From Prorocentrum cordatum (lineage: Eukaryota; Sar; Dinophyceae; Prorocentrales; Prorocentraceae): a DNA stretch of 64,000 nucleotides. The stretch covers positions 139,471 through 203,470 of the forward strand of contig CAUYUJ010017834.1 of NCBI GenBank assembly GCA_963575745.1. Reading direction: 5' to 3'. The notes under the pieces are model-generated. The model was given only the letters and a program-made list of their open reading frames with translations. It had not been told where the DNA came from and searched no databases. Position numbers and translations under genes: made by a program. This document shows positions 53,455 to 63,792 of the stretch, piece after piece; position 1 is the first letter of the stretch; each line of letters begins with the position of its first letter.

Positions 53455-53510
53455 ACTGGCGCCGGCGGTGAACCGTCAACTTCGGAAACGCCAGGGGACT
53501 CGTAAAGCTT
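53455..53510 (+). repeat. Hairpin element, degraded right arm
   Basis: Left arm CCGGCGGTGA, but the right side reads GGAAACGCCAGG, so only part of the stem remains. Confidence 0.75.
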
Positions 53511-53590
53511 CCTGACAACATGTAATGTGTAAAAAAATTGCACTAAAAAACATGTTTTCAGCCCAAGCAATTTCAGACCTCTCGGATGCG

Positions 53591-53648
53591 ACTGGGCGCC
53601 GGCGGTAAACCGTCAACCTTAGCTACCTCCGGGAGACTCGTAGAGCTC
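53591..53648 (+). repeat. Hairpin element, partly degraded
   Basis: Left arm CCGGCGGTAA, right side CTACCTCCGGG. It lies only 136 bp after the previous copy; the block between is cut at CTCGGATGCG. Confidence 0.8.
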
Positions 53649-54589
53649 CTAGCTCGACTTATGTTGAGAAAACCGACAACACCTACATCATTCCGACTCA
53701 TAGTGAATATTTTTTGACCTCTGAATGCGAGAGGCGGACGCGTCTAATGTCTCCGAATCGACTTCTGTCATTACCAGCCCTGCAGCCCCCTACAGCCCGA
53801 GTTAAGTGCAGAAAACCGACAGCACCTCAAAGGATGACTCGAACAATACAGTAGTTTCGAAGACCTAATTCGGGCAGCAGACCGAGTTCCGAGCTTTGGA
53901 TTCGACAGGCGGACGCGTCATGTTCCAAATCGATTCCTGTGACTACGAGGACTGTAGCCACCCTCAGCGAGAGATGAGTGAACTTCTCAAGATAACTCGA
54001 CCAGTACGAATAGTTTCGCGATTCTAGATCCAGCAGACCGAGTTCAGAGCTCTGGATTCGAAAGACAAACACAACTAATGATTCTGAATGGGTTTCTGTA
54101 ATTATTAGCTCTGTAGCTGTCCTACAGCTCGAGTTAAGTACAGAAAACCGAGAGTTCCTTCAAGATGATTCGAATAATACGAATAGGTTTGCGGACCTAG
54201 CTCGGCTAACAGACCGAGTTCAGACCTCTGGATTCAACAGACGAACGCGTCTAATCATTCTACATCGATTAGCTGTGCTTACCAGCTCTGTAGCTGTCCT
54301 AAAGCTCGAGTTATGTTCAGAAAAGCTTCAGCGCGTATCAAGATGACTCGAAACGGCCGATCCCGCCACAGTGCTTTTCGATAATAATATTCACCCGATC
54401 GAGCTGAGATCGAGATGGCGAGCGGGGATGAGATCGAATATCACGGGAAGAATACTAGAGCTCTAACGAATGTTTAAATTTTGATAACGAAATTTTCAAC
54501 CGACCAAAAGTCACCAAAAGTTCCGTCGAGATTTTTTTTGGCCAACTAGCTCTCCAGCGCGCCGGAATTACTCTTAGCTTCCAGCAATA

Positions 54590-54647
54590 ACTGGGCGCCG
54601 GCGGTAAACCGTCAACCTTGGTTACCACCGGGAGACTCGTAGAGCTT
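54590..54647 (+). repeat. Hairpin element, TAA/TTA arms
   Basis: Right arm TTACCACCGG has one mismatch. The left block is cut in CTTCCAGCAATA. It is followed by the variant right side CTTCCTAGCTCGACGTAAG. Confidence 0.85.
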
Positions 54648-54878
54648 CCTAGCTCGACGTAAGTTGAGAAAAGCGACAGCACCTACCAACATTCTGACTC
54701 ATAGTGAATATTTTTCGACCTCTGAATGCGACAGGCGGACGCGTCTGATGTCTGCGAATCAACTCCTGTCGTTACCAGCCCTGCAGCCGCCCTACAGCCC
54801 GAGTTAAGTGCAGAAAACCGACAGCACCTCTCAGGATGACTCGAACTTGGTAGCGTCCAAATACCGGAGAGCGAAGAG

Positions 54879-54935
54879 ACTGGCGCTTGCGGTGAACCGT
54901 CAACCTGGTCACCGCCGGGAACCTCGTAGAGCTCC
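54879..54935 (+). repeat. Hairpin element, TGA/TCA arms
   Basis: GCGCTTGCGGTGA pairs mostly with TCACCGCCGG. The left block is cut at GAGCGAAGAG. A 0.3-kb block follows. Confidence 0.85.
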
Positions 54936-55166
54936 TTGCATCCGTGAGAAAGCCAGAGCTTCTGGGAGCTTTTCTACAAAAACTCCAAGTTGAGATTTTT
55001 CGGAGTCAACATGAAGTCAATTCCTCCAAGTGAACTGGTACTAAAAATGGCTCTAGAGGACTGAGCTGCTCAGAGAACAAAATTTATATCTCAATTCTGA
55101 GAGTAAAAATCTGCTTTCCTAAAATGAATTGTCCAATATCTTTAAAATTTTGGCAAAACCACCCAA

Positions 55167-55222
55167 ACTGGGCGCCGGCGGTAAACCGTCAACCTTTGTT
55201 ACCGCCGGGGGACTCGTAGAGC
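55167..55222 (+). repeat. Hairpin element, TAA/TTA arms
   Basis: Intact arms. A 1.2-kb type block follows. Confidence 0.9.
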
Positions 55223-56383
55223 TTCCTGACAACATATAATGTCAGAAAAAACACAGAAAAAAATTCAGCCCAAGCAATTTCAAACCTCTCGGATGCAACA
55301 GCCGAGCGCCCCCGATGCTTCTGAATTCTCTTCTGTACGAGCTCTGTAGCTCTCCCACAGCCCGAGTTACGTGCGTAAATCGACAGCACCCCTCAAGATG
55401 ACTCGAACATTAGAAATAGTTTGGCAAACCTAGCTCGAGTTACGTGCGTAAAGCGACAGCACCTCTCAAGATGACTCGAACAATACGGATAGTTTGGCAA
55501 ACCTAGCTCCAGTATCACACCGAGCTCAGATCTCTGAATCGATTCGTGTAATTACCAGCCCTGCAGCCCCCTGTAAAGCCCGAGATAAGTGCAGAAAACC
55601 GAGAGCACCTCAGGATGACTCGAACAATACGAATCCTAGTTCGGGCAGCAGACAGAGTTCGAAGCTCTGGATTCGAAAGCCGGACGCGCCTGATGTCTCC
55701 GAATCGATTCTAGTGATTACCAGCCATGCAGCCCCCCACAGCCCGAGTTAAGTGCAGAGAACTGACAGCATCTCTCAAGATGACTCGACCAATACGAAAA
55801 GTTTCGCGATTCTAGATCGGGCAGCAGACCGAGTTCAGAGCTCTGGATTCAACAGACAACGGCAACTGATGATTTCGGATCGGTTTCTGTAAATATCAGC
55901 TCTGTAGCTGTCTTGTAGCTCGAGTTAAGTACAGAAAACCGAGAGCGTCTGTCAAGATGACTCGAATAGTACGATTAGGTTTTTGGACTTAGCTCCGCTA
56001 GCAGACCGAGTGCCTGATCATTCGGGATCGATTAGCTGTGCTTTACCAGCTCTGTAGCTGTCCTGAAGCTCGAGTTATCTTCAGAAAACCGTCACCGCGT
56101 ATCAAGATGACTCGAAACGACTGATCCCGCCCGTGTGCTTTTTGGCAGTAAAAGGTACCCGATCGAGCTGAGATCAAGATGGCAAGCGGGAATAAGATCG
56201 AATATCACAGGAAAAAATACTAGAGTTCTAACGAATAGTTGAATTCCGAGAACGAAATGTTCAACCGACCAAAAGTCACCAAAAGTTCCGTCGAGACTGT
56301 TCTTGCCAACTAGCTCTCCACCGCCCCGGAACTTCGTAGCGTCCAAAACCCGGAGAGCGAAGAAACCCTTTGGGAACAGGAAA

Positions 56384-57391
56384 TAACTCGCACAGCTTCC
56401 CTTAGCAAGTTATTGCTGGAAGCTTAAGAGTAATTCCGGGGCGCTGGAGAGCTAGTTGGCAAGAAAAATCTCGACGGACCTTTTGCTGACTTTTGATCGG
56501 TTGAAAACTTTGTTCTCGAAATTCTTCGTTTGAGCTCTAATATTTTTCCCGTGATACTCGATCTTATTTCCGCTCGTCATCTTGATCTCAGCTCGATCGG
56601 GTACCTCTTACTGCCAAGAAGCACTCCGGCGGGATCGGCCGTTTCGAGTCATGTTGATATGCGCTGTCGGTTTTCTCAAGATAACTCGAGCTTTAGGACA
56701 GCTACAGAGCTGGTAAGCACAGCTAATCGATGTAGAATGATTAGCCGCGTTCGCCTGTCAGAGGTCTGCACTCGGTCTGCTAGCCGAGCTAGGTCCGCAA
56801 ACCTATTCGTATTATTCGAGTCATCGTAGCAGACGCTCTCGGTTTTCTGTACTTAACTCGAGCTGTAGGGCAGTTACAGAGCTCATAGTCACAGAAATCA
56901 AATGGGAATCATCAGGCGCGTGCGTCTGTTCAATCAAGAGCTCTGAACTCGACCAACTGCCCGAGCTAGCTCCGCGAAACTATTCGTATTGTTCGAGTAA
57001 TCTTGAGAAGTGCTCGGTTTTCTGCGTTTAACTCGTGCTGGGGAAGGGTACAGTGCTGCTGGTCACACGAATCGATTTGGAGACATCAGGCGCGTCCGTC
57101 TGTCGAACCGAGAGCTCGAAACTCGGTCTCCTGCTCGAACTAGCTCCTCGAAACTATTGTATTATTCAAGTCATCCTGAGAGCTGCTGTCGGTTTCTGCA
57201 CTTCACTCGGCTGCAGGGCTGGTAATCACAGGAGTCGATTCACAGACATCAGACGCGTCCGCCTGTCGCATTCAGAGGTCTGAACTCGGTTTGACACTCG
57301 AGCTGGGTTCCAAACTGTTCGTTTTTGTTGCCAGAGTCATCTTGAGAGGTCTGGCTTGGGCTGAAATTCTCTGGATTTTTTTTCCACATTG
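56384..57391 (-). repeat. Inverted copy of a 1.2-kb type block
   Basis: The whole stretch reads as the reverse complement of the surrounding blocks. It begins with the reverse of the tail end (AACTCG..CAGCTTCCCTTAGC) and ends at TTTTTTTTCCACATTGTA, the reverse of the bases that normally follow the hairpin. Its own hairpin is missing, and the flanking hairpin at 57,393 is in the usual orientation. Confidence 0.9.
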
Positions 57392-57392
57392 T

Positions 57393-57448
57393 ACTGGGCG
57401 CCGGCGGTAAACCGTCAACCTTGGTTACCGCAGGGAGACTCGTAGAGC
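57393..57448 (+). repeat. Hairpin element, TAA/TTA arms
   Basis: One mismatch in the right arm (TTACCGCAGG). It starts immediately after the inverted block. Confidence 0.85.
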
Positions 57449-57581
57449 TTCCTAGCCGACTTAAGTTGAGAAAACCGACATCATCTACCAACATTCCAAC
57501 TCATAGTGAATATTTTTTGACCTCTGAATGCGACAGGCGGACGCGTTTTCTTGCCAACTAGCTCTTCAGCGCGCCGGAATT

Positions 57582-57615
57582 ACTGGGCGCCGGCGGTAAA
57601 CCGTCAACCTTGGTT
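57582..57615 (+). repeat. Hairpin element, left half (split by LINE)
   Basis: ACTGGGCGCCGGCGGTAAAC through ACCTTGGTT. The right half resumes at 60,129 with ACCTTGGTT and then ACCGCCGGGAGACTCGTAGA. Removing the LINE and one ACCTTGGTT leaves an intact hairpin like its sister copies. Confidence 0.95.
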
Positions 57616-60128
57616 TTTTGCGTCTTTGCTGGGACCGTCTTGGCCACTGAGGCCAGGTCCAACAAAGTCTCAGGCAAAAACAGAGCCTCTTATTCATCAC
57701 GCAAGCAGTCAGCTCTTATACCACACAGCGAAGCTGAAGGAATAAAGAGAATCACATGCCGCAATGACACAATCAAACGCAAAGAACACACAGATAATCG
57801 AGGAAGTCAGTGAGCAGCGAAGCTGCAGGAATATACAAGACACAGAAAAGAAGAAACAATGTGTGTCGAATCACTGCGAATGATCAAAGAAGGTCTGCAC
57901 AACCTGTGGGAGCACCTCGCATATGCGCTCCGCCGCCGATAGCTCCGTATCTGTAACAGTGGCGCTCGGTGGTAGACACCAAGCCGCAAGATACACATCC
58001 TTGAAAATGATGTCGGTCCGCGAGAAGATATACTTGTTTCGCAGACCAATCTGTATCCATGCACCACAGGCACTTCCGCGGCTACAAACTCCCCCATCAA
58101 AGCCGGCTTTGATAAGGCAAGGAATATAACACTGAGATTCAAAGTCGTTGAGGTAAACGAAATCGGCGTACACATGGCCCTGACGGGCCTGATGGGTCAG
58201 TAAGTCTGCTTTCTGGTTCCATTCCCGAAACGAATGAGAGAAGAAGTCACGGCCGGCCTCTGGAGGCTCACCAAGTAAGTTTCCTGCATTTCGTCCAACT
58301 TATTAATCAGAGTATCCACCCTTTTCTGATATACCTGAGCTAATACTTTCCATTTCCCGCAGAGCCAGTTAATAACAAGCAGTGAGTCCCCTTGGATGTC
58401 CAGTGGTATCCCATCTGTATCGAGGTCCCACTGTGTACAACGCATATTATGCAACGCAATACGTTTGCTGAGGCGATCCCTATATGCTGGTGTATCCTCC
58501 CGATCCTGACCGATATGAACCCCTCCATCCTCATCCAAGTTCAAGAATACAGGCACCCCTGAGGACGCCAACCCTTTACACTTCTTTTGGAAGTACTTCA
58601 ACATAGTACTAGAACAAACATTAGCAGCGAAATCCATGAAATGCTCAAAACTTCCAGCAAAGAACTCCCACCAGGATAAACCGTAAAACGATTCCAATGA
58701 ATAATACCACGGACGGAGTCCGACGCTCTCCTGTCCCCCCCGATGCCTTTTCATAGAGCTGGCCTCCTTCCAGTTTCCCCAACATCTGAGAGCCTCACTT
58801 GAATCCGTCCTCATTCTATCCCACAGTCGGCCAAACGCCAGACATGAGAAACGAGAATCTCTCCAAGCTCTCATCGAGTTCGCCTCCAGCTCCCCCCGAT
58901 CTGTGATCAGCCTGTGTGCAAAGTCCTGGATGTCAATTGCCCACATCCAATGCACTCTGAGAAACTTCTGTACAATGCCCACGAAGTGAGCATCATGAAA
59001 TTTTTGTCTCGCACGTTCATACCTCCTCGTATTCCATTCCTGGTAACTTTCCCCCTCCCTCCGTATACAGCGAGACATTACAGACAGGCACTTGCCCTCA
59101 AAGATATGAAGGGCGCTCAATGAACTTGAATCGACCGTGCATCCTTCCGCCGCGTAGAGCACAATACTCTGAACTCTCTGAGCATACCTCTCATATTTAT
59201 CTTTCAACGGGATGGCCGTGGAGCGGAAGAAGGTCGCCTGCCCCCAGAAGGCCCTGCGAGCACAGTCAATACGAGCGTCCAAATCATGATGTTCATTCAC
59301 ATGTAGTTCAGAACAAATATAAGCCCCCAGCACCTCCATCTCCGTCGTCCTTCTAAATCGATACACTCCAGACGCCTCCGACCCCACCGAGAGAGCAAGA
59401 TCAGCAGTGTGAAGTATTTCCCCTTCCACATCTCGCGGCGGCTCGACCCCGAACACCATATACAATAGGCTGGATTCCTTCCATCTCATTCCATAATCAT
59501 GTAACTGTGTAGTTAGACCGTGTAACATGCGTGTGAGTTCCTCTCGACTCCGAGCCAATACATAACAGTTGTCAGCCCAAAGGAAATGATTAATAATCGA
59601 AACACAGCTAGTCGAGCCAGTCACATACTCAATACGATAACCTAGTCCTAGTACGTCCCATTCTCGAATCGTGGAGCCCCACATAGCAGCAACGATGAGA
59701 TTGAAGGCCAACGGTCCCTCGGGCCCTCCCGTCCGAATACATTTGTCCCACCTAACCTCCACCACCTCAATCCCATCATAATAGACAGTGCCTACACATT
59801 CGCACAAGGGGTCAAGTAGAGCATACTGTAGGTAAAGGGGTACATCCGCATGATCCAACCCGCGCCTGACATTGGCCACCGTGCAGTGATCGAACGCCTG
59901 AAGGACATCAGCGTTCGCCAAGTGTGCCGTTTCCCCTTTTCCCCATTGCGCAGCATGTTGACCTATGTGTTTGATGCTAGCCGTGATTTCGTGCGTACGA
60001 CGGTGTTCCTGGAAACCATACAACCCAATATGACGAAACACTCCTTTTCTTTCAATATGACCCTCAACCAAGAGAACAACACAGGAACTGAACCATCTCG
60101 AAACAGCATTCTGCATACACAGCAAACG
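57616..60128 (-). mobile_element. LINE insertion, 2.5 kb, 5'-truncated, with target duplication
   Basis: ACCTTGGTT is present at both ends (57,607-57,615 and 60,129-60,137), giving a 9-bp target-site duplication. The minus-strand 3' end is a short A run (T at 57,614-57,619, partly shared with the duplication). The element starts inside its polyprotein, so it is 5'-truncated. Coding content is an RT domain, a connection with GDS..VINWL, then WNQ.AD.LTH and a second RNase H-like half. The near-intact ORF and clear duplication make it the youngest recognisable insertion in the window. Confidence 0.92.
57871..58235 (-). CDS. LINE polyprotein part 2: RNase H-like C-terminal half
   Basis: In the frame next to part 1, SFREWNQKADLLTHQARQGH is followed by AGFDGGVCSRGSACGAWIQI and DTELSAAERI. 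The Asp in FDGG and the Glu in ELSAAE fit catalytic residues of an RNase H fold; the third Asp would be in the GDS block of part 1. One frameshift near 58,230 separates the two parts. The protein ends at 57,871, leaving a 3' untranslated part of about 250 bp before the A run. Confidence 0.75.
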
Positions 60129-60130
60129 AC
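58197..60130 (-). CDS. LINE polyprotein part 1: reverse transcriptase and connection
   Basis: An open frame of about 640 codons belongs to the element; the first 25 codons of the 669-codon frame come from the flanking hairpin. HLANADVLQAFDHC (about 59.9 kb) is the first palm block with the catalytic Asp. TGGPEGPLAFNLIV is the block that reads QG.P.SP in most LINEs. NHFLWADNCYVLA (about 59.57 kb) is the catalytic loop but has Asn where the second Asp is usual. Thumb and connection follow, with VLYAAEG and a Trp-rich stretch. GDSLLVINWLCGKWKV lies at about 58.37 kb. The frame ends at 58,197, about 30 bp after the true frame is lost. Confidence 0.88.
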
Positions 60131-60165
60131 CTTGGTTACCGCCGGGAGACTCGTAGAGCTTCCTA
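60129..60165 (+). repeat. Hairpin element, right half
   Basis: Second half of the element split by the LINE, starting with the duplicated ACCTTGGTT. Confidence 0.95.
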
Positions 60166-61597
60166 GCTCGACTTAAGTTCAGAAAACCGACAGCACCTAC
60201 CAACATTCCAACTCATAGTGAATATTGTTTTGACCTCTCAATGGGACAGGCGGACGCGTCTGATGTCTGCGAATCGAATCCTGTCATTACCAGCCCTGCA
60301 GCCCCCCTAGAGCCTGAGTTAAGTGCAGAAACCGACAACACCTCTCTGGATGACTCGAACAATACAGTAGTTTCGCAAACCTAATTCGAGCAGCAAACCG
60401 AGTTCCGAGCTCTGGATTCGACAGGCGGACGCGCCTGATGTCTTCAAATCGATTCCTGTGCCCACCAACACTGTGGCCCCCCCTTAGCGCGAGTTGAGTG
60501 AAGAAAACCGCGAGCACTTCTCAAGATGACTCGACCAATACGAATAGTTTCGCGCTTCTAGATCGGGCCGCAGACCGAGTTCATAGCTCTGGATTCGACA
60601 AACAAACGCAACTCATGATTCTGAATCGGTTTCTGTAAATATCAGCTCTGTAGCTGTCCTACAGCTCGAGTTAAGTACTGAAAACCGAGAGTGTCTGCCA
60701 AGATGACTAGAATAATACAAATAGGTTTGCGGACCTAGCTCAGCTAACAGACCGAGTTCAGACCTCTGGATTCAACACGCGAACGCGCCTAATCATTCTA
60801 CATCGATTAGCTGTGCTTACCAGCTCTGTAGCCGTCCTACAGCTCGAGTTAAGTACAGAAAACCGAGAATTTCTCTCAAGATGACTCGAATAATACGAAT
60901 AGGTTTGCGGACCTAGCTCGGCTAACAGACCGAGTTCAGACCTCTGGATTGAACAGGCGAACGCGCCTGATCATTCTACATCGATTAGCTGTGCTTACCA
61001 GCTCTGTAGACGTCCTACAGCTCGAGTTAAGTACAGAAAACCGAGAATTCGTGAAGATAACTCGAATAATACGAATAGGTTTGCGGACCTAGCTCGGCTC
61101 ACAGACCGAGTTCAGACCTCTGGATTCAACAGGCGAACGCGCCTGATCATTCTACATCGATTAGCTGTGCTTACCAGCCCTGTAGCTGTCCTAAATCTTG
61201 AGTTATCTTCAGAAAATCGGCATCGCGTATCAAGATGACTTAAAACGGCCGATCCCGCCACAGTGCTTTTCGATAGTAATATTCACCCAATCGAGCTGAG
61301 ATCAAGATGGTGAGCGGAAATAAAATCGAATATCACGTGAAAAAATATTAGAGCTCAAACGAATTGTTGAATTTCGAGAATAAAATTTTCAACCGACCAA
61401 AGTCACCAAAAGTTCCGTCGAGATGTTTCTTGCCAACTAGCTCTCCAGCGCGTTCGAATTACTCTTAAGCTTCCAGCCATAACTTGCTCAGGGAAGCTCT
61501 ACGAGTTACTCTTAGCTTCCAGCAATAACTTGCTTAGGGAAGCTCTACGAGGTACAGCCGAACGCCCCCGAGCACCTCTCAAGATGACTCGAACTTA

Positions 61598-62175
61598 GTA
61601 GCGTCCAAAATCCGGAGAGCGAAGACACCCTCGGGGACGGGAAATATTTCCTAGAGAGATCTGGGGGCCCCCCTGCAGCGCTGTTCAAGCGCTGCCGGGA
61701 ACGCTTCCACGCGTGCCTGCACGCGTGCAGGCACGCTGGGAAGCTTGCCGGATGCTTCCTCGGACCCGTTGCCGGCTCACCGGAGTTTCTGCGGAGAACC
61801 TGGAGCGCCGTGGAAAAGCTCCTGGCGGGCACCACCACCGCCCGCTTTCTAATCTCAAACCCTTTAGCTCTCAGCGAGCTCTCCGGGAACTTGGTAGCGT
61901 CCAAAACCCGAAGAGCGAAGACACTCTCGGAAACGAATTTTTTTTCTGGAGCGCGCTGGGGGCTTCCCTGCAGCGCTGCTCGAGCACTGTCAGGATCGCT
62001 TCCAAGCGTGCCTGCACGGCAGGCACGCGTGGAAGCTTGCCAGAAGCTCTCCCGGACACGTCGCCGGCTCAGGCGAGTCGCTGCGAGGCCAGTGGAGCGA
62101 CGGAAAGGAGCTCCTGGCGGACACCACGACCGTCCGATCTTAAATCCTTTAGCTCTCAGCGAGCTCTCCGGAAAC
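61598..62175 (+). repeat. Two tandem 290-bp repeats, each with a strong inverted repeat
   Basis: GTAGCGTCCAAAA..CCGGAGAGCGAAGACAC starts at 61,598 and again at 61,894; both copies end CTCTCAGCGAGCTCTCCGG. The first contains a perfect 26-bp palindrome at 61,711-61,736. The second has 17-bp arms with one mismatch around a 3-base loop at 61,999-62,035. The 210-codon minus-strand frame across both is itself repetitive and is not taken as a gene. Confidence 0.9.
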
Positions 62176-62283
62176 AATACGAATAGTTTGGCAAGCCCAG
62201 CTCGAGTATCAGACCGAGTTCAGACCTCTGCATGCGACAGGCGGACGCATCTGATGTCTCTGAATCGATTCCTGTGATTATAA

Positions 62284-62335
62284 GAACCGGCGGTAAACCG
62301 TCAACCAGGTTACCGCCGGGGCCCTCGTAGAGCTC
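62284..62335 (+). repeat. Hairpin element, TAA/TTA arms
   Basis: Intact arms with loop ACCGTCAACCAGG. It starts at GAACCGG rather than ACTGGG. A 0.3-kb block follows. Confidence 0.9.
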
Positions 62336-62615
62336 TTTTCTCGCACAGCGCTTCCCAGTGCGCATTCAGGAATAGTCTGCAGCAAGATGCAAAAAACTCG
62401 AAAAATCACGTTTTCATATTTTATCCAAAAACGGTTCCGCCAAGTGTTTTGATAGTAATACTGCGCCTACAGACCTTAGAATGCAATGGCGAGCGCGAAA
62501 GGACCCACTACAGGTGCGAAAAAAATCGGTTCCCAAAACGAATGTTCAAATCTCTCACAAAGTTCGTCCAACCGACCCAAAGTTCGCACATTGTCCGTCG
62601 AGGCCGGCTCGGCCA

Positions 62616-62670
62616 ACTGGGCGCCGGCAGTAAACCGTCAACCTTTCTTACCGCCGGGGACTCGTAGAGC
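62616..62670 (+). repeat. Hairpin element, one arm mismatch
   Basis: CCGGCAGTAA with TTACCGCCGG. Left neighbour ends GGCTCGGCC, the apparently complete end of a 0.3-kb block. Confidence 0.85.
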
Positions 62671-63121
62671 TTCCTGACAACATATAATGTCGAAAGAAAT
62701 TACACAGAACAAATGTCAGGATGACTCGAATAATACGAATAGGTTTGCGAACTTAGCTCGGCCAGCAGACCGATTTCAGACCTCTGGGTTCAACAGGCGA
62801 ACGCGCCTGATGATTCTGCATCGATCAGTTGTGCTGACGAGCTCTGTAGCTGCCCTGAAGCTCCAGTTATCTTCATAAAACCGACAGCGCGTATCAGGAT
62901 GACCCGAAACGGCCGATCCCGCCAGCCTGCGTTTTGGCAGTGAAAGGTATCCGATCGACCTGAGATCAAGATGGCGAGCGGGAATGAGATCGAATATCAT
63001 GGAAAAAATACTAGAGCTCTAACGAATAGTTGAATTTCGAGAACAAAATTGTCGACCGACCAAAAGTCAACAAAAGGTCTGTCGAGATTTTTCTTGCCAA
63101 CTAGCTCTCCAGCGCCCCGGA

Positions 63122-63175
63122 ACTGGCACCGGCGGTCACCGTCAAGCTGGTCTCCGTCGGGAACCTCGTGAAGCT
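63122..63175 (+). repeat. Hairpin element, degraded
   Basis: ACCGGCGGTCACCGTCAAGC and TCTCCGTCGGG retain only part of the stem. Confidence 0.7.
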
Positions 63176-63454
63176 CCTTTCACGCGTCAGAGTGCTAAGA
63201 GTCGAAGGAGAGAACTTCTCAAGGCATTTCTCGAAAAATTGAATCTTCAATTTTTTTATTTCGATAGAAAGTTGGTTGCGCCAAGTGTTTTGAGTAAAAG
63301 TGTGCATTCAGAGCTCAAATTAAGATGCAGAGGCCCTCAAAGATGTGTACAGGTTCGAAAAAACTGCTTTCTTAAAATAAATTCTCAAATATCTTTCAAA
63401 TATTTGCAAGACTACCCAAAAGTTCTCACATTGTCCGCCTCGGCCGGCTGGGCC

Positions 63455-63510
63455 AATGGAACCGGCGGTAAACCGTCAACCTGGTCACCGCCGGGAACCT
63501 CGTAGAGCTC
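63455..63510 (+). repeat. Hairpin element, TAA with TCA arms
   Basis: CCGGCGGTAA and TCACCGCCGG leave one A-C mismatch, intermediate between the two main arm versions. Confidence 0.85.
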
Positions 63511-63792
63511 GTTCCTTGCACGGCGATCGTCGGGACACATGGAGAAAGCTGCTGGAGCGAGAAACAAAAACTCGAAAAATCACGTTTTTCTGTTTTTATT
63601 CAATGTCGGTTCCGCCAAGTGTTTTGATAGTAATACTGCACCTATAGACCTGAAAATTTTACTGGCAGACGCGGAATAACCCACTACTGGTGCGAAGAAT
63701 CCGCTTTCTCAAAATGAATTGTCAAATATCTTTTAAATTTTGGCAAAACCACCAAAAAGTCATCACTTTGTCCTTTCTGACCGGGTCGACCA

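Noticed and set aside
61545-62177. A 210-codon minus-strand ORF
   Set aside because: It is two copies of the same repeat translated in one frame; the frame is not kept in other repeat copies.
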